From: Methanomassiliicoccaceae archaeon
GTDB taxonomy: Archaea > Thermoplasmatota > Thermoplasmata > Methanomassiliicoccales > Methanomethylophilaceae
Direction: 5' to 3'
DNA: 5,079 nucleotides
NCBI GenBank assembly: GCA_009776625.1
Contig: WRNL01000109.1
Coordinates: 1-5,079 of the forward strand
Part shown: positions 1 to 5,079 of the stretch, piece after piece
How the letters are laid out: every line of letters starts with the position of its first letter
How positions within the stretch are numbered: the first letter of the stretch is position 1
The notes under the pieces: generated by a model
What the model saw: only the letters and a program-made list of their open reading frames with translations
Told to the model about the DNA's origin: nothing
The model's database searches: none
Translations under genes and position numbers: made by a program

Positions 1-34
1 ATAACCCTAACTTCCACGAGGAGCCGCGAGGGCG

Positions 35-45
35 CCCCCCCCCCC
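35..45. repeat. Homopolymer run of 11 C (11 G on the minus strand)
   Basis: Eleven consecutive C bases lie 12 bp past the stop codon of the TPR-like gene, reading along the minus strand. They are flanked by GGGCGCCC (30-37) and GGGCGGG (50-56), so short alternative hairpins such as CGCCC with GGGCG can be drawn. No T-run follows on the minus strand, so I do not call a terminator. The tract lies outside any gene in the window; slippage here could only affect a gene whose start lies further left. The length may also be a sequencing artefact. Confidence 0.6.
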
Positions 46-57
46 TCTTGGGCGGGC

Positions 58-981
58 TCACCTTCCGTCCTTGTCGACGTACTCCCTGATGTACTCCTCC
101 GCCCCGTCCATGCTGAGCATCACCTCCTTCATCAGGTGCTCCTCCGCCTCCTTGACCCTGTCGAGCGTGAGGTACGTGTTCGCGACGTCCTGGTGCAGCC
201 TTACCAGCACCTGTATGTCGTCGAGCCTGTTCGCGGACAAAAGCTCCTCGAGGAGGGATATGGCCGCCTTCCTGTCCAGGATGTACTGCTCCAGCAAGCC
301 CCTCCTCTGCTCAATGTCCCCCCTGAGCACCAGGGCGAACACCAGGGGCATGGGGTCCTCCAGCGACCCCTCGTCGAAGAGCCCGTACCCCGTGCGGACG
401 GCCTCGTTGAACAGCCAGAGCGCCTGGGCCTCCATGCCCGTCTCCTCCATAGACTGCGCGCTCATCACGAACATCTCCAGGCGCCTGTTCCTCGACCATC
501 CGTCCGTGAGTCCGGCGAGCTCCGCCCGTATCTTGTCGGCGAAGGGCGGGACCCCCTCCGGGCGCCCGCCGTTGAGGAGGCCCTCGCAGCAGCCGAGGCA
601 CATCTGCACCACCTTCCTCCTGTCGTAGAGCCTGGAGCCCTCGTCGAACTCGTGCAGGCGCATCGACGCTATGGCGTAGTCGTCCGCCATCATGCCGGGG
701 TCGCTCTCCGCGTATATCCCCCCTCTGGACACGAACACCCTGACGAAGCTCCCCGGGTCTACCGGCTCCCCCTCGCGCTCCATCCGGATTATCATGTCGA
801 CGGCGTCCTCGAGGTCTGACAGCGCGGACGTGTAGTGCTCCATCATGGAGAGGACGCTCCCCCGGTCTATCAGGGCGTCGAGCATCTCGGCATCGGGGCA
901 TCCGGCCTCTTCGAGCCGGTTGACCCTGTCGTTGCAGTCCTGCAGAACCGCCTCGAGGTGTTCGTCTAAAGATGGGGGCAT
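58..981 (-). CDS. TPR-like helical repeat protein, function unknown
   Basis: This 307-residue protein has no signal peptide or membrane segment and is probably cytosolic. Helical-hairpin units resembling tetratricopeptide repeats can be seen at about residues 35-68 (ALIDRGSVLSMMEHYTSALSDL), 79-110, 168-200 (AQSMEETGMEAQALWLFNEA), 213-248 and 258-291 (VANTYLTLDRVKEAEEHL). Such repeats usually form protein-binding scaffolds; the partner is unknown. No catalytic motif is visible. A Cys cluster, C128-L-G-C131-C132, stands out in the middle. The ATG at 981 is the first start after an in-frame TAG (991-993). It has no Shine-Dalgarno sequence, but a TATA-like box is centred 28.5 bp upstream, which suits a leaderless mRNA. 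The gene starts 26 bp after the ATPase stop on the same strand, so the two may be cotranscribed and may work together; that is inference. The coding call is firm, the TPR assignment moderate. Confidence 0.82.
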   Translation of the reverse strand: MPPSLDEHLEAVLQDCNDRVNRLEEAGCPDAEMLDALIDRGSVLSMMEHYTSALSDLEDAVDMIIRMEREGEPVDPGSFVRVFVSRGGIYAESDPGMMADDYAIASMRLHEFDEGSRLYDRRKVVQMCLGCCEGLLNGGRPEGVPPFADKIRAELAGLTDGWSRNRRLEMFVMSAQSMEETGMEAQALWLFNEAVRTGYGLFDEGSLEDPMPLVFALVLRGDIEQRRGLLEQYILDRKAAISLLEELLSANRLDDIQVLVRLHQDVANTYLTLDRVKEAEEHLMKEVMLSMDGAEEYIREYVDKDGR

Positions 982-1005
982 CGCCTGTTGCTATGCCATC
1001 TTCCG

Positions 1006-1013
1006 ATTTAAAC
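1006..1013 (-). promoter_or_regulatory. TATA-like box for the TPR gene, overlapping the ATPase stop codon
   Basis: On the minus strand the sequence reads GTTTAAAT, centred about 28.5 bp before the ATG at 981. This is the spacing expected for an archaeal TATA box driving a leaderless transcript, and no Shine-Dalgarno sequence precedes that ATG. The box contains the TAA stop of the ATPase gene (1008-1010), so the two functions are superimposed. It may be a weak internal promoter in addition to read-through from the ATPase gene. Short AT-rich matches can arise by chance, so confidence is moderate. Confidence 0.42.
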
Positions 1014-2372
1014 CATGACCTTTCCGGAAGGGGTGCCGGCATCCAACATCCTGTCGAGCTGCCCCACGTAGTAGAACGGCAGGTTGATGAGCCTGAACTC
1101 CTTGCCGCCGGGCGTGCGGGCCACATCCGTGGAGAGCGGCCCCGACCAGACCCTTACAGCGACATCGTGCGGCGCGGCGTCCATGAACAGGTGCAACGAG
1201 CGGAGCCTGGCGTTATGCCCTGATTTCACCTCTATGGGGATCACCCTTCCGTCGTGCTGGAACACGAAGTCGACCTCAGCGCCTGAACCCTTTTCGTTCC
1301 GTACCCAGAAGTCCCGCTGGTTCGAGACGCGGCTGTCCAGCGCGAGCAGCTCCTGGGCGACCGCCTGCTCGGCGGCCTTCCCGCGCCATGCGCCCGTTAT
1401 GTCTGTTGCGCCGAACACCTCCTTCTGGACCTTTGCGGCGTAGTTGACCAGCCCGCAGTCGAGCCACAGGAGCTTCGGCGGTCGTTTCAGGTCTTTCGAC
1501 ATGGGCGCGACGGCATCGGTCACCGGGTAGCATAGCTCCAGGATGAAGGCTTTTTCCAACGTGCGGAACGCCTCCCCCATCTCCCGCGCCTTGTATGATG
1601 ACCCAGCGAAGCCGCCCAACGTCACGCGCTCGGCGGCGAAGTTCCACCCGGAACGCAGGATATAACGGATCGCCTGGCTCATCGTGTCGTTTTTCGCATA
1701 CTTCTCTATGTCGTCGCGATAGCTGGTCAACAGGCTCTCGTAAATGCTGCTCAGGCCGAGGAAGTTCTTGTTGGCGGCATAGTCCGCTACCACCTCCGGC
1801 ATGCCGCCTATGAGCGCATAGGTGTTGAACAGGTTCATCGTCTTCGTGTGGAGCGCCTCTGGAACCCTACGGTCGAGGAGCGCCTTCTCGAGTTGCGTCT
1901 CGCCTATCGCCCGGAGGAACTCGTTGAAGGCGCATGGGCGGACGGCAAGGTATTCCACCCGCCCGACAGGGAAGGACGCCCCTCTGCTCAACACCGTTTC
2001 CAGCAGCGAGCCGGCGGCGACCACGTAGAGGTCGGGAATCCCCGCCTCGTAGAAATAACGGAGTTTCGTGATCGCCCCCTCGGAGCCCTGGATCTCGTCC
2101 AAGAACAGGAGCGTCCTGCCCGGTCTGTTCTCTTTATTGCAAAAAAGGGCTATCTCAGCAACGAGATCCGCGATCTCCCCTTCTTTGTCAAACACAGCCT
2201 TTATGCTCGGGTTCTTCTCGAAGTTGACATACAGGTAATTGTCGAAGGATTTTGAAAAGCCGTCGACGAGGGTCGTCTTCCCCACCTGTCGAGGCCCCCT
2301 CAGAACCAACGGCTTGCGGTTCGGCTTTGCCGCCCATTCTTCGAGCTCTGCAATCAGGTTCCTTTCAAACAT
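1008..2372 (-). CDS. AAA_14/DUF4143-family ATPase with PD-(D/E)XK-like C-terminal domain
   Basis: This 454-residue protein has the normal full length for the AAA_14 plus DUF4143 family, common in archaea and anaerobic bacteria, often in many copies; its cellular role is not settled. Seen here: Walker A GPRQVGKT (26-33); Walker B LLFLDE (88-93); a sensor-like VVAAGS (117-122); the family stretch GRVEYLAVRPCAFNEFL (137-153); and LIGGMPEVV (187-195). The C-terminal part shows a PD-(D/E)XK-like set: E335 in GKAAEQAVAQEL, D368 in AEVDFVF, and E381/K383 in IEVKSG. Both the ATPase and the nuclease-like sites therefore look intact. No membrane segment is visible. The ATG at 2372 lacks a Shine-Dalgarno sequence and has a TATA-like box 28.5 bp upstream, suggesting a leaderless mRNA. 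A palindrome covers the start codon and four 33-bp repeats lie just upstream. A TPR gene follows after 26 bp. Possible roles are a mobile or defence-linked ATPase or a DNA-processing enzyme; none is shown by the sequence. Confidence 0.93.
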   Translation of the reverse strand: MFERNLIAELEEWAAKPNRKPLVLRGPRQVGKTTLVDGFSKSFDNYLYVNFEKNPSIKAVFDKEGEIADLVAEIALFCNKENRPGRTLLFLDEIQGSEGAITKLRYFYEAGIPDLYVVAAGSLLETVLSRGASFPVGRVEYLAVRPCAFNEFLRAIGETQLEKALLDRRVPEALHTKTMNLFNTYALIGGMPEVVADYAANKNFLGLSSIYESLLTSYRDDIEKYAKNDTMSQAIRYILRSGWNFAAERVTLGGFAGSSYKAREMGEAFRTLEKAFILELCYPVTDAVAPMSKDLKRPPKLLWLDCGLVNYAAKVQKEVFGATDITGAWRGKAAEQAVAQELLALDSRVSNQRDFWVRNEKGSGAEVDFVFQHDGRVIPIEVKSGHNARLRSLHLFMDAAPHDVAVRVWSGPLSTDVARTPGGKEFRLINLPFYYVGQLDRMLDAGTPSGKVMV

Positions 2373-2389
2373 GATGTCTAGATATCATG
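2370..2389. promoter_or_regulatory. 20-bp imperfect palindrome over the ATPase start codon (candidate operator)
   Basis: The plus strand reads CATGATGTCTAGATATCATG. Nine of the ten base pairs between the arms match; the exception is G2375 against T2384. The minus-strand ATG start (2370-2372) forms one end. The palindrome fills the space between the TATA-like box (2396-2405) and the start codon, so it would cover the expected transcription start. A dimeric regulator bound here would block RNA polymerase, and autoregulation is possible. No regulator gene is present in the window. In a leaderless mRNA most of the palindrome would not be transcribed, which argues for a DNA site rather than an RNA hairpin. 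Confidence 0.5.
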
Positions 2390-2395
2390 CTGAAG

Positions 2396-2405
2396 TATTT
2401 AATTT
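2396..2405 (-). promoter_or_regulatory. TATA-like box of the ATPase gene
   Basis: The minus strand reads AAATTAAATA, centred 28.5 bp upstream of the ATG at 2372. That fits an archaeal TATA box with transcription starting at or next to the start codon. The bases just upstream, TTTGAAAC, are the end of the first direct repeat and are purine/A-rich, as a TFB recognition element would be. The repeat array thus runs directly into the core promoter. Confidence 0.5.
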
Positions 2406-2524
2406 GTTTCAAAGTGGGGGCATAATCAGTCGATTTTTGTTTCAAAGTGGGGGTATAACTACTCTGTTTTTGTTTCAAGGTGGGGGCATAATTAGTCAAT
2501 ATTTGTTTCAAAGTGGGGGTATAA
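2406..2524. repeat. Four tandem direct repeats, 20-bp core, exact 33-bp period
   Basis: The core GTTTCAARGTGGGGGYATAA (plus strand) starts at 2406, 2439, 2472 and 2505, an exact 33-bp step each time. Only two core positions vary: R is A, A, G, A and Y is C, T, C, T. Between cores lie 13-nt AT-rich spacers, mostly ending in TTT. The spacers after cores 1 and 3 resemble each other, while the one after core 2 differs, hinting at an ancestral 66-bp duplication. The array sits in the ATPase promoter region, and its first core touches the TATA-like box. A step of 33 bp is close to three helical turns, so all four cores face roughly the same side of the DNA, as expected for cooperative binding of a regulator. 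The spacers are short and non-unique, so this is not a CRISPR array. The function is inferred. Confidence 0.93.
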
Positions 2525-2574
2525 TGAGATTCGACTACGACCTGCACGGGATGCCGCGCATGCCGTAGCCGTTT

Positions 2575-3042
2575 TCAGAGCATGGATGAAGAGGGGTTTT
2601 TCAGGTACTTGCTCCTTCTGCAGACGACGAAGAACCCGACGGAGACGGCCATTACGACGACCCATGTCACGATCATGACGGCTATGACGACATCTGTCCG
2701 CCCGGCGAAGACTGCCAAGAGGGACGCCGCGCCGCCAACTATGCAGACTGCGCCCAATGCGACCATGACCTTCCCCAGATCCCTCGTCATCCTCTGCACG
2801 TCGTACATCTCATGGTTCCTTTTCCTGATGAAGAAGTTAGTGGTCAGCACGATGTCGAACGTCTCGCGTCTCTTCAAATAATAGCGCCCCCAGTACATGG
2901 AGGCGGGGCCGTAGACTAGCAGGATCGCCGGATATAGCGCCTCCAGCGGCGCGTCCATGCGGGACATCGCCACCATGGCGGCCCCCAGCAGGATGTACGC
3001 GACGGCGAGGTACGCGAGGTAGTCCTTGGAGATCCTCTTCAT
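2575..3042 (-). CDS. Small four-helix membrane protein, function unknown
   Basis: This 155-residue protein has four hydrophobic stretches, at about 8-26, 33-54, 91-112 and 117-141. Positive charges lie at the N-terminus (MKRISK), in the central loop (KRRE at 57-60, IRKRNHE at 72-78) and at the C-terminus (CRRSKYLK at 141-148). By the positive-inside rule both ends and the loop are cytoplasmic. The loop followed by helix 3 (NHEMYDVQRMTRDLGKVM) loosely recalls small DUF3784-type membrane proteins, a weak resemblance from memory. The ATG at 3042 overlaps the TGA of the upstream propeller-like gene as ATGA, and GGAG lies 5 nt before it, so translational coupling is likely. A longer reading frame extends upstream to 3360, but it only shadows the other gene and is not used. 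The protein may anchor its soluble partner at the membrane; this is inference from gene order alone. Confidence 0.85.
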   Translation of the reverse strand: MKRISKDYLAYLAVAYILLGAAMVAMSRMDAPLEALYPAILLVYGPASMYWGRYYLKRRETFDIVLTTNFFIRKRNHEMYDVQRMTRDLGKVMVALGAVCIVGGAASLLAVFAGRTDVVIAVMIVTWVVVMAVSVGFFVVCRRSKYLKNPSSSML

Positions 3043-4427
3043 GCACGCTCCGTCCACGGGCCGGGGGCCAGGGTGTTTTTCTTCGGGTTCGTCGCCCTCA
3101 GGTAGCCCCAGAAGTCTTCGGGCAGGCAGAGCGTGTCGCCGTTCCGAAGGACCGCGCCGCCATCCCCGGTGTCGAAGAAGTCGAGGTAGTCGTCCGAGAG
3201 CGCGCCGCGGCCCAACATCAGGCATTCGTCCGTCGCGAAGTTCCAGAGATAGCCAAACTCCTTCTTCGACGGCGAGGAGAGGTAGATCCAGTCCCCCGCG
3301 AGGTGCGTGGCGCCGCGGCCCGTCGTGGCGAATGGGAACTCCCTGTCGCGCATCTTCCAAGTCCCTGTGTCGAGCTCGGTGAGCCTCATCAAGGCGCCCC
3401 TCGTCATAGTGCTCTCCTCCTGGATCCCGAAGACGAACCTGTCCTTGCCCGTGGGGATCATCTCGCCTATGCCGTAGCCTGGTATGGTGCAGACAGGCTC
3501 CGAGAAAGCGCCGCCCTCGTACTTGTGGATGGTCCCTTTGTAGAAATATAGCGCCCCGTCGCCTCCCCTAAAGAACCTCGGGTACCCCCCGAGACCCTGG
3601 AAGTCGAGAAGATCCACCCAGCCCTTGTCCGGGGAAAAGCCCTTTACGACCTTCTTGTAAGAGGCGTTCTCGCAGGCTATGAGTAAATCGTCCCCGTGCC
3701 ATGCGAGGCAATTCACGTAGCCGAGGTCGCCGTTTGTCTCTACCTCCTTCCAGCTGTCGATGTCGGCGAGGTCGTCGCCCACTGCCAGCCTTTGGAACTT
3801 TTCCAGGAGGTACCCGTCGGGGCCTATGTCCTGGCTATGGAAAACGGCCGCGTACATCGTTTTATCGGGATGCTTCTCGATGTCCGCGACCGCCCGCCGC
3901 AGAGGCTGTTCCGAGGGGGGCCATGTGCTGAGGTCTATCACCCTTGTCTCTGTGGGCAGCGAGATCGTCTGGACGTATATCTTCCCCTCCGTATAGGAGT
4001 GGACGGTCTCGTCCTTCTTCAGAGGGAACGTCTTGCAGGGGATGCGCTTGGAGAGGTCTATCCTCCTGGCGGGCTCGCCGGGCTTCTTCCGTTCCTGCCT
4101 CTCCATAATCCCCCTGCGCTTGCTCTTCTTAAGGAACTTGTTGAACTCATCCGCCTGCCCCAGCGGCAGGACGACGAGGACGTTGTCGTCGCCGTCCCCG
4201 TCCAGGCAGTAGAGGCACAGGCCGGACGCGGTCATCTCCTGCCCCAGCGCAGGCAACATGTCCTCTATGTCCTCCCCCTTGTAGTTCTCCGCCAGCTCGT
4301 CCAGCGTCCCTTCAAGCAGGGACGGGTAGGTTCCTGACAGCTTCTCCCTGAGCGCGAAGAGCGTCTCGTAAAGGTCCGCCTTCCATTCCGTCAGCACCGC
4401 GTCTTTGACAAGTTGCTCGTAATCCAT
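3039..4427 (-). CDS. Two-part soluble protein with a beta-propeller-like C-terminal region, function unknown
   Basis: I do not recognise this family. The 462-residue product has a helical, acidic N-terminal part (1-66), then a segment holding C71-L-Y-C74 and the Asp-rich LDGDGDDN (75-82), which recalls a calcium-binding loop. A very basic linker follows (100-122, KKSKRRGIMERQERKK). From about 145 to 440 there are repeated short beta-strand units with turns, such as CLAWHGDDLLIACEN (240-254), GDGALYFYKGTIHKYEGG (289-306), KDRFVFGIQE (328-337), AGDWIYLSSPS (377-387) and GGAVLRNGDTLCL (423-435), a pattern typical of beta-propellers. There is no signal peptide, so it is probably cytosolic. The ATG at 4427 is chosen because GGAGGTG lies 6 nt upstream and the TATA box predicts transcription from about 4456. 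The alternative TTG at 4466 would lie upstream of that point. The gene overlaps the membrane-protein gene by 4 bp. Confidence 0.85.
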   Translation of the reverse strand: MDYEQLVKDAVLTEWKADLYETLFALREKLSGTYPSLLEGTLDELAENYKGEDIEDMLPALGQEMTASGLCLYCLDGDGDDNVLVVLPLGQADEFNKFLKKSKRRGIMERQERKKPGEPARRIDLSKRIPCKTFPLKKDETVHSYTEGKIYVQTISLPTETRVIDLSTWPPSEQPLRRAVADIEKHPDKTMYAAVFHSQDIGPDGYLLEKFQRLAVGDDLADIDSWKEVETNGDLGYVNCLAWHGDDLLIACENASYKKVVKGFSPDKGWVDLLDFQGLGGYPRFFRGGDGALYFYKGTIHKYEGGAFSEPVCTIPGYGIGEMIPTGKDRFVFGIQEESTMTRGALMRLTELDTGTWKMRDREFPFATTGRGATHLAGDWIYLSSPSKKEFGYLWNFATDECLMLGRGALSDDYLDFFDTGDGGAVLRNGDTLCLPEDFWGYLRATNPKKNTLAPGPWTERA

Positions 4428-4433
4428 CTTCAA

Positions 4434-4440
4434 CACCTCC
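4434..4440 (-). promoter_or_regulatory. Strong Shine-Dalgarno site that fixes the 4427 start
   Basis: The minus strand reads GGAGGTG, then six bases (TTGAAG), then ATG at 4425-4427. This is a near-complete match to the 16S rRNA 3' end at ideal spacing. It supports translation from 4427 and makes the 13-codon-longer TTG start at 4466 unlikely. It is the strongest ribosome-binding site in the window; the three genes with TATA-like boxes close to their start codons have none. Confidence 0.85.
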
Positions 4441-4473
4441 GGCTGTGACTTGATCTCGCCTGCCAAGGCACTG

Positions 4474-4490
4474 TTTTAAATATATATATA
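4474..4490 (-). promoter_or_regulatory. TATA box of the propeller/membrane-protein operon
   Basis: An uninterrupted 17-bp AT-only stretch, read on the minus strand as TATATATATATTTAAAA, lies in otherwise GC-rich DNA. Taking its centre near 4482 and the usual archaeal spacing of about 27 bp, transcription would begin near 4455-4457. This gives a leader of roughly 30 nt that includes the Shine-Dalgarno site. It would drive the propeller-like gene and, through the ATGA overlap, the membrane-protein gene. Confidence 0.65.
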
Positions 4491-4520
4491 AGACGGCATG
4501 ACCTTGCGCAGACAGCAACG

Positions 4521-4530
4521 TATTAATTAT
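4521..4530 (+). promoter_or_regulatory. TATA-like box of the pyridoxal kinase gene (leaderless)
   Basis: TATTAATTAT is centred 27.5 bp before the ATG at 4553, flanked by GC-rich DNA. The sequence just before the ATG (CTTACCGCCCCT) holds no Shine-Dalgarno site, so transcription probably starts at or next to the start codon. Its centre lies about 43 bp from that of the divergent TATA box, so the two promoters may interfere or share regulation. Confidence 0.55.
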
Positions 4531-4552
4531 CGCGCGTCCCCTTACCGCCCCT

Positions 4553-5079
4553 ATGGCTCAAAAAAGGGTGCTCGCCATACACGACATATCCTGCGTGGGG
4601 AAGTGCTCGCTCACGGCGGCCCTGCCGATAATCTCCTCGTCGGGGGCGGAGTGCGCGGTGATGCCCACCGCAGTGCTCTCTACGCACACGGGGGGGTTCG
4701 AGGGGTACACCTACAGGGACCTCTCTGACGACCTGCTCCCCATCTGGAGCCATTGGAGGGCGCTCGGCCTCCGCTTCGACTGCGTCTACACCGGGTTCCT
4801 CGGCTCGTCGGGGCAGATCGGCGCGGTCTCCCGGATAATAGATGAGGCGAGGGGCGACGGCGCCCTGATAGTCGTGGACCCGGTCATGGGCGACGCGGGG
4901 GAGCTCTACCCTGTGTTCGATAAAGACTTCCCCGATGGAATGAGGAGGCTCTGCGGGAAGGCCGACGTGATCCTCCCCAACATGACGGAGGCGGCGCTCC
5001 TCCTCGGCGAGGGGTACGCCCCCCCGCCCCACTCCAAGTGGTACACGGAGGGGCTGCTGGAGCGGCTGGGCAGGCTCGG
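4553..5079 (+). CDS. Pyridoxal/pyridoxamine kinase, 3'-truncated by the window edge
   Basis: The gene encodes a vitamin B6 kinase of the ribokinase-like superfamily (PdxK/PdxY type), which phosphorylates pyridoxal, pyridoxamine or pyridoxine with ATP for pyridoxal-5'-phosphate salvage in the cytosol. 175 codons plus 2 bases are present; the family is usually about 280-290 residues, so roughly 60 percent is seen. Visible motifs: the N-terminal substrate-site stretch IHDISCVGKCSLTAALPI (9-26), LSTHTGGF (42-49), VYTGFLGS (78-85), VVDPVMGDAGELY (107-119) and VILPNMTEAALLLG (139-152). The ATP-site GxGD motif with the catalytic Asp would lie beyond the window. The HDxSCxGxCSL form resembles kinases of anaerobic Firmicutes and some methanogens. 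The reading frame is open to the last base. It is transcribed divergently from the propeller-like gene. I give no symbol because pdxK and pdxY cannot be separated here. Confidence 0.93.
   Translation, partial: MAQKRVLAIHDISCVGKCSLTAALPIISSSGAECAVMPTAVLSTHTGGFEGYTYRDLSDDLLPIWSHWRALGLRFDCVYTGFLGSSGQIGAVSRIIDEARGDGALIVVDPVMGDAGELYPVFDKDFPDGMRRLCGKADVILPNMTEAALLLGEGYAPPPHSKWYTEGLLERLGRL

Noticed and set aside
1..57. A terminator hairpin after the TPR gene
   Set aside because: Only a short GC stem of about 5 bp with competing pairings can be drawn, and no T-run follows on the minus strand.
991..999. An upstream ATG-GCA-TAG leading in frame into the TPR gene, possibly read through as pyrrolysine
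   Set aside because: The predicted transcription start lies near the ATG at 981, after these codons, and the ATG at 999 has no ribosome-binding site. No pyrrolysine genes are visible to justify read-through.
2406..2524. The tandem repeats as a CRISPR array (the core begins GTTTCAA, as some CRISPR repeats do)
   Set aside because: Spacers are only 13 nt, two of the three resemble each other, the core is 20 bp and the period is 33 bp. No cas genes are present.
2406..2524. The four GGGGG runs as a G-quadruplex
   Set aside because: The runs are 28 bases apart, far too long for the loops of a canonical quadruplex.
2525..2574. A terminator after the membrane-protein gene
   Set aside because: The minus strand has no T-run here, and the ATGCCG motifs are direct rather than inverted repeats. 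Read-through into the repeat array cannot be excluded.
3043..3360. N-terminal extension of the membrane protein, about 106 residues
   Set aside because: It lies entirely inside the propeller-like gene in another frame and is Arg/Pro/Gly-rich in the manner of shadow frames. The ATG at 3042 with GGAG and the ATGA overlap is the natural start.
3696..4337. Long plus-strand reading frame of 213 codons opposite the propeller-like gene
   Set aside because: Long antisense frames are common in GC-rich DNA. This one has no ribosome-binding site or promoter, and the minus-strand protein has much better structure.

Overview
The window looks archaeal. Three of its genes carry an AT-rich TATA-like box centred about 27-29 bp upstream of the start codon with no Shine-Dalgarno sequence, the layout of leaderless archaeal transcripts. 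A fourth has a long TATA box placed so that transcription would begin about 30 nt before a strong GGAGGTG ribosome-binding site. The DNA is GC-rich, with AT-rich promoter islands and frequent AGG (Arg) and ATA (Ile) codons. An AAA_14/DUF4143 ATPase, a TPR protein and an anaerobe-type pyridoxal kinase would fit a GC-rich methanogen such as a member of the Methanomassiliicoccales. That placement is a guess; no marker gene is present.

Layout, left to right. Positions 1-57 hold no gene, but include an 11-C run. On the minus strand lie a TPR-like protein (58-981) and, immediately upstream of it, an AAA_14/DUF4143 ATPase with an intact PD-(D/E)XK-type C-terminus (1008-2372). The 202-bp gap 2373-2574 holds the most striking non-coding structure: a near-perfect 20-bp palindrome over the ATPase start codon, a TATA-like box, and four copies of a 20-bp core repeated at an exact 33-bp period abutting that box. 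Next, still on the minus strand, come a four-helix membrane protein (2575-3042) and a 462-residue protein with a predicted beta-propeller-like C-terminal part (3039-4427). These two overlap by ATGA and are probably translationally coupled. A 125-bp divergent promoter region (4428-4552) separates them from a plus-strand pyridoxal kinase gene (4553 onward), cut off by the window edge.

The genes fall into three units: the kinase alone (vitamin B6 salvage); a two-gene operon of a propeller-like soluble protein and a small membrane protein, both of unknown function; and the ATPase with the TPR gene, which may share a transcript, although the TPR gene also has its own candidate promoter across the ATPase stop codon. 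The best candidate for something undescribed is the cis-regulatory arrangement in front of the ATPase. The propeller/membrane pair is the second.
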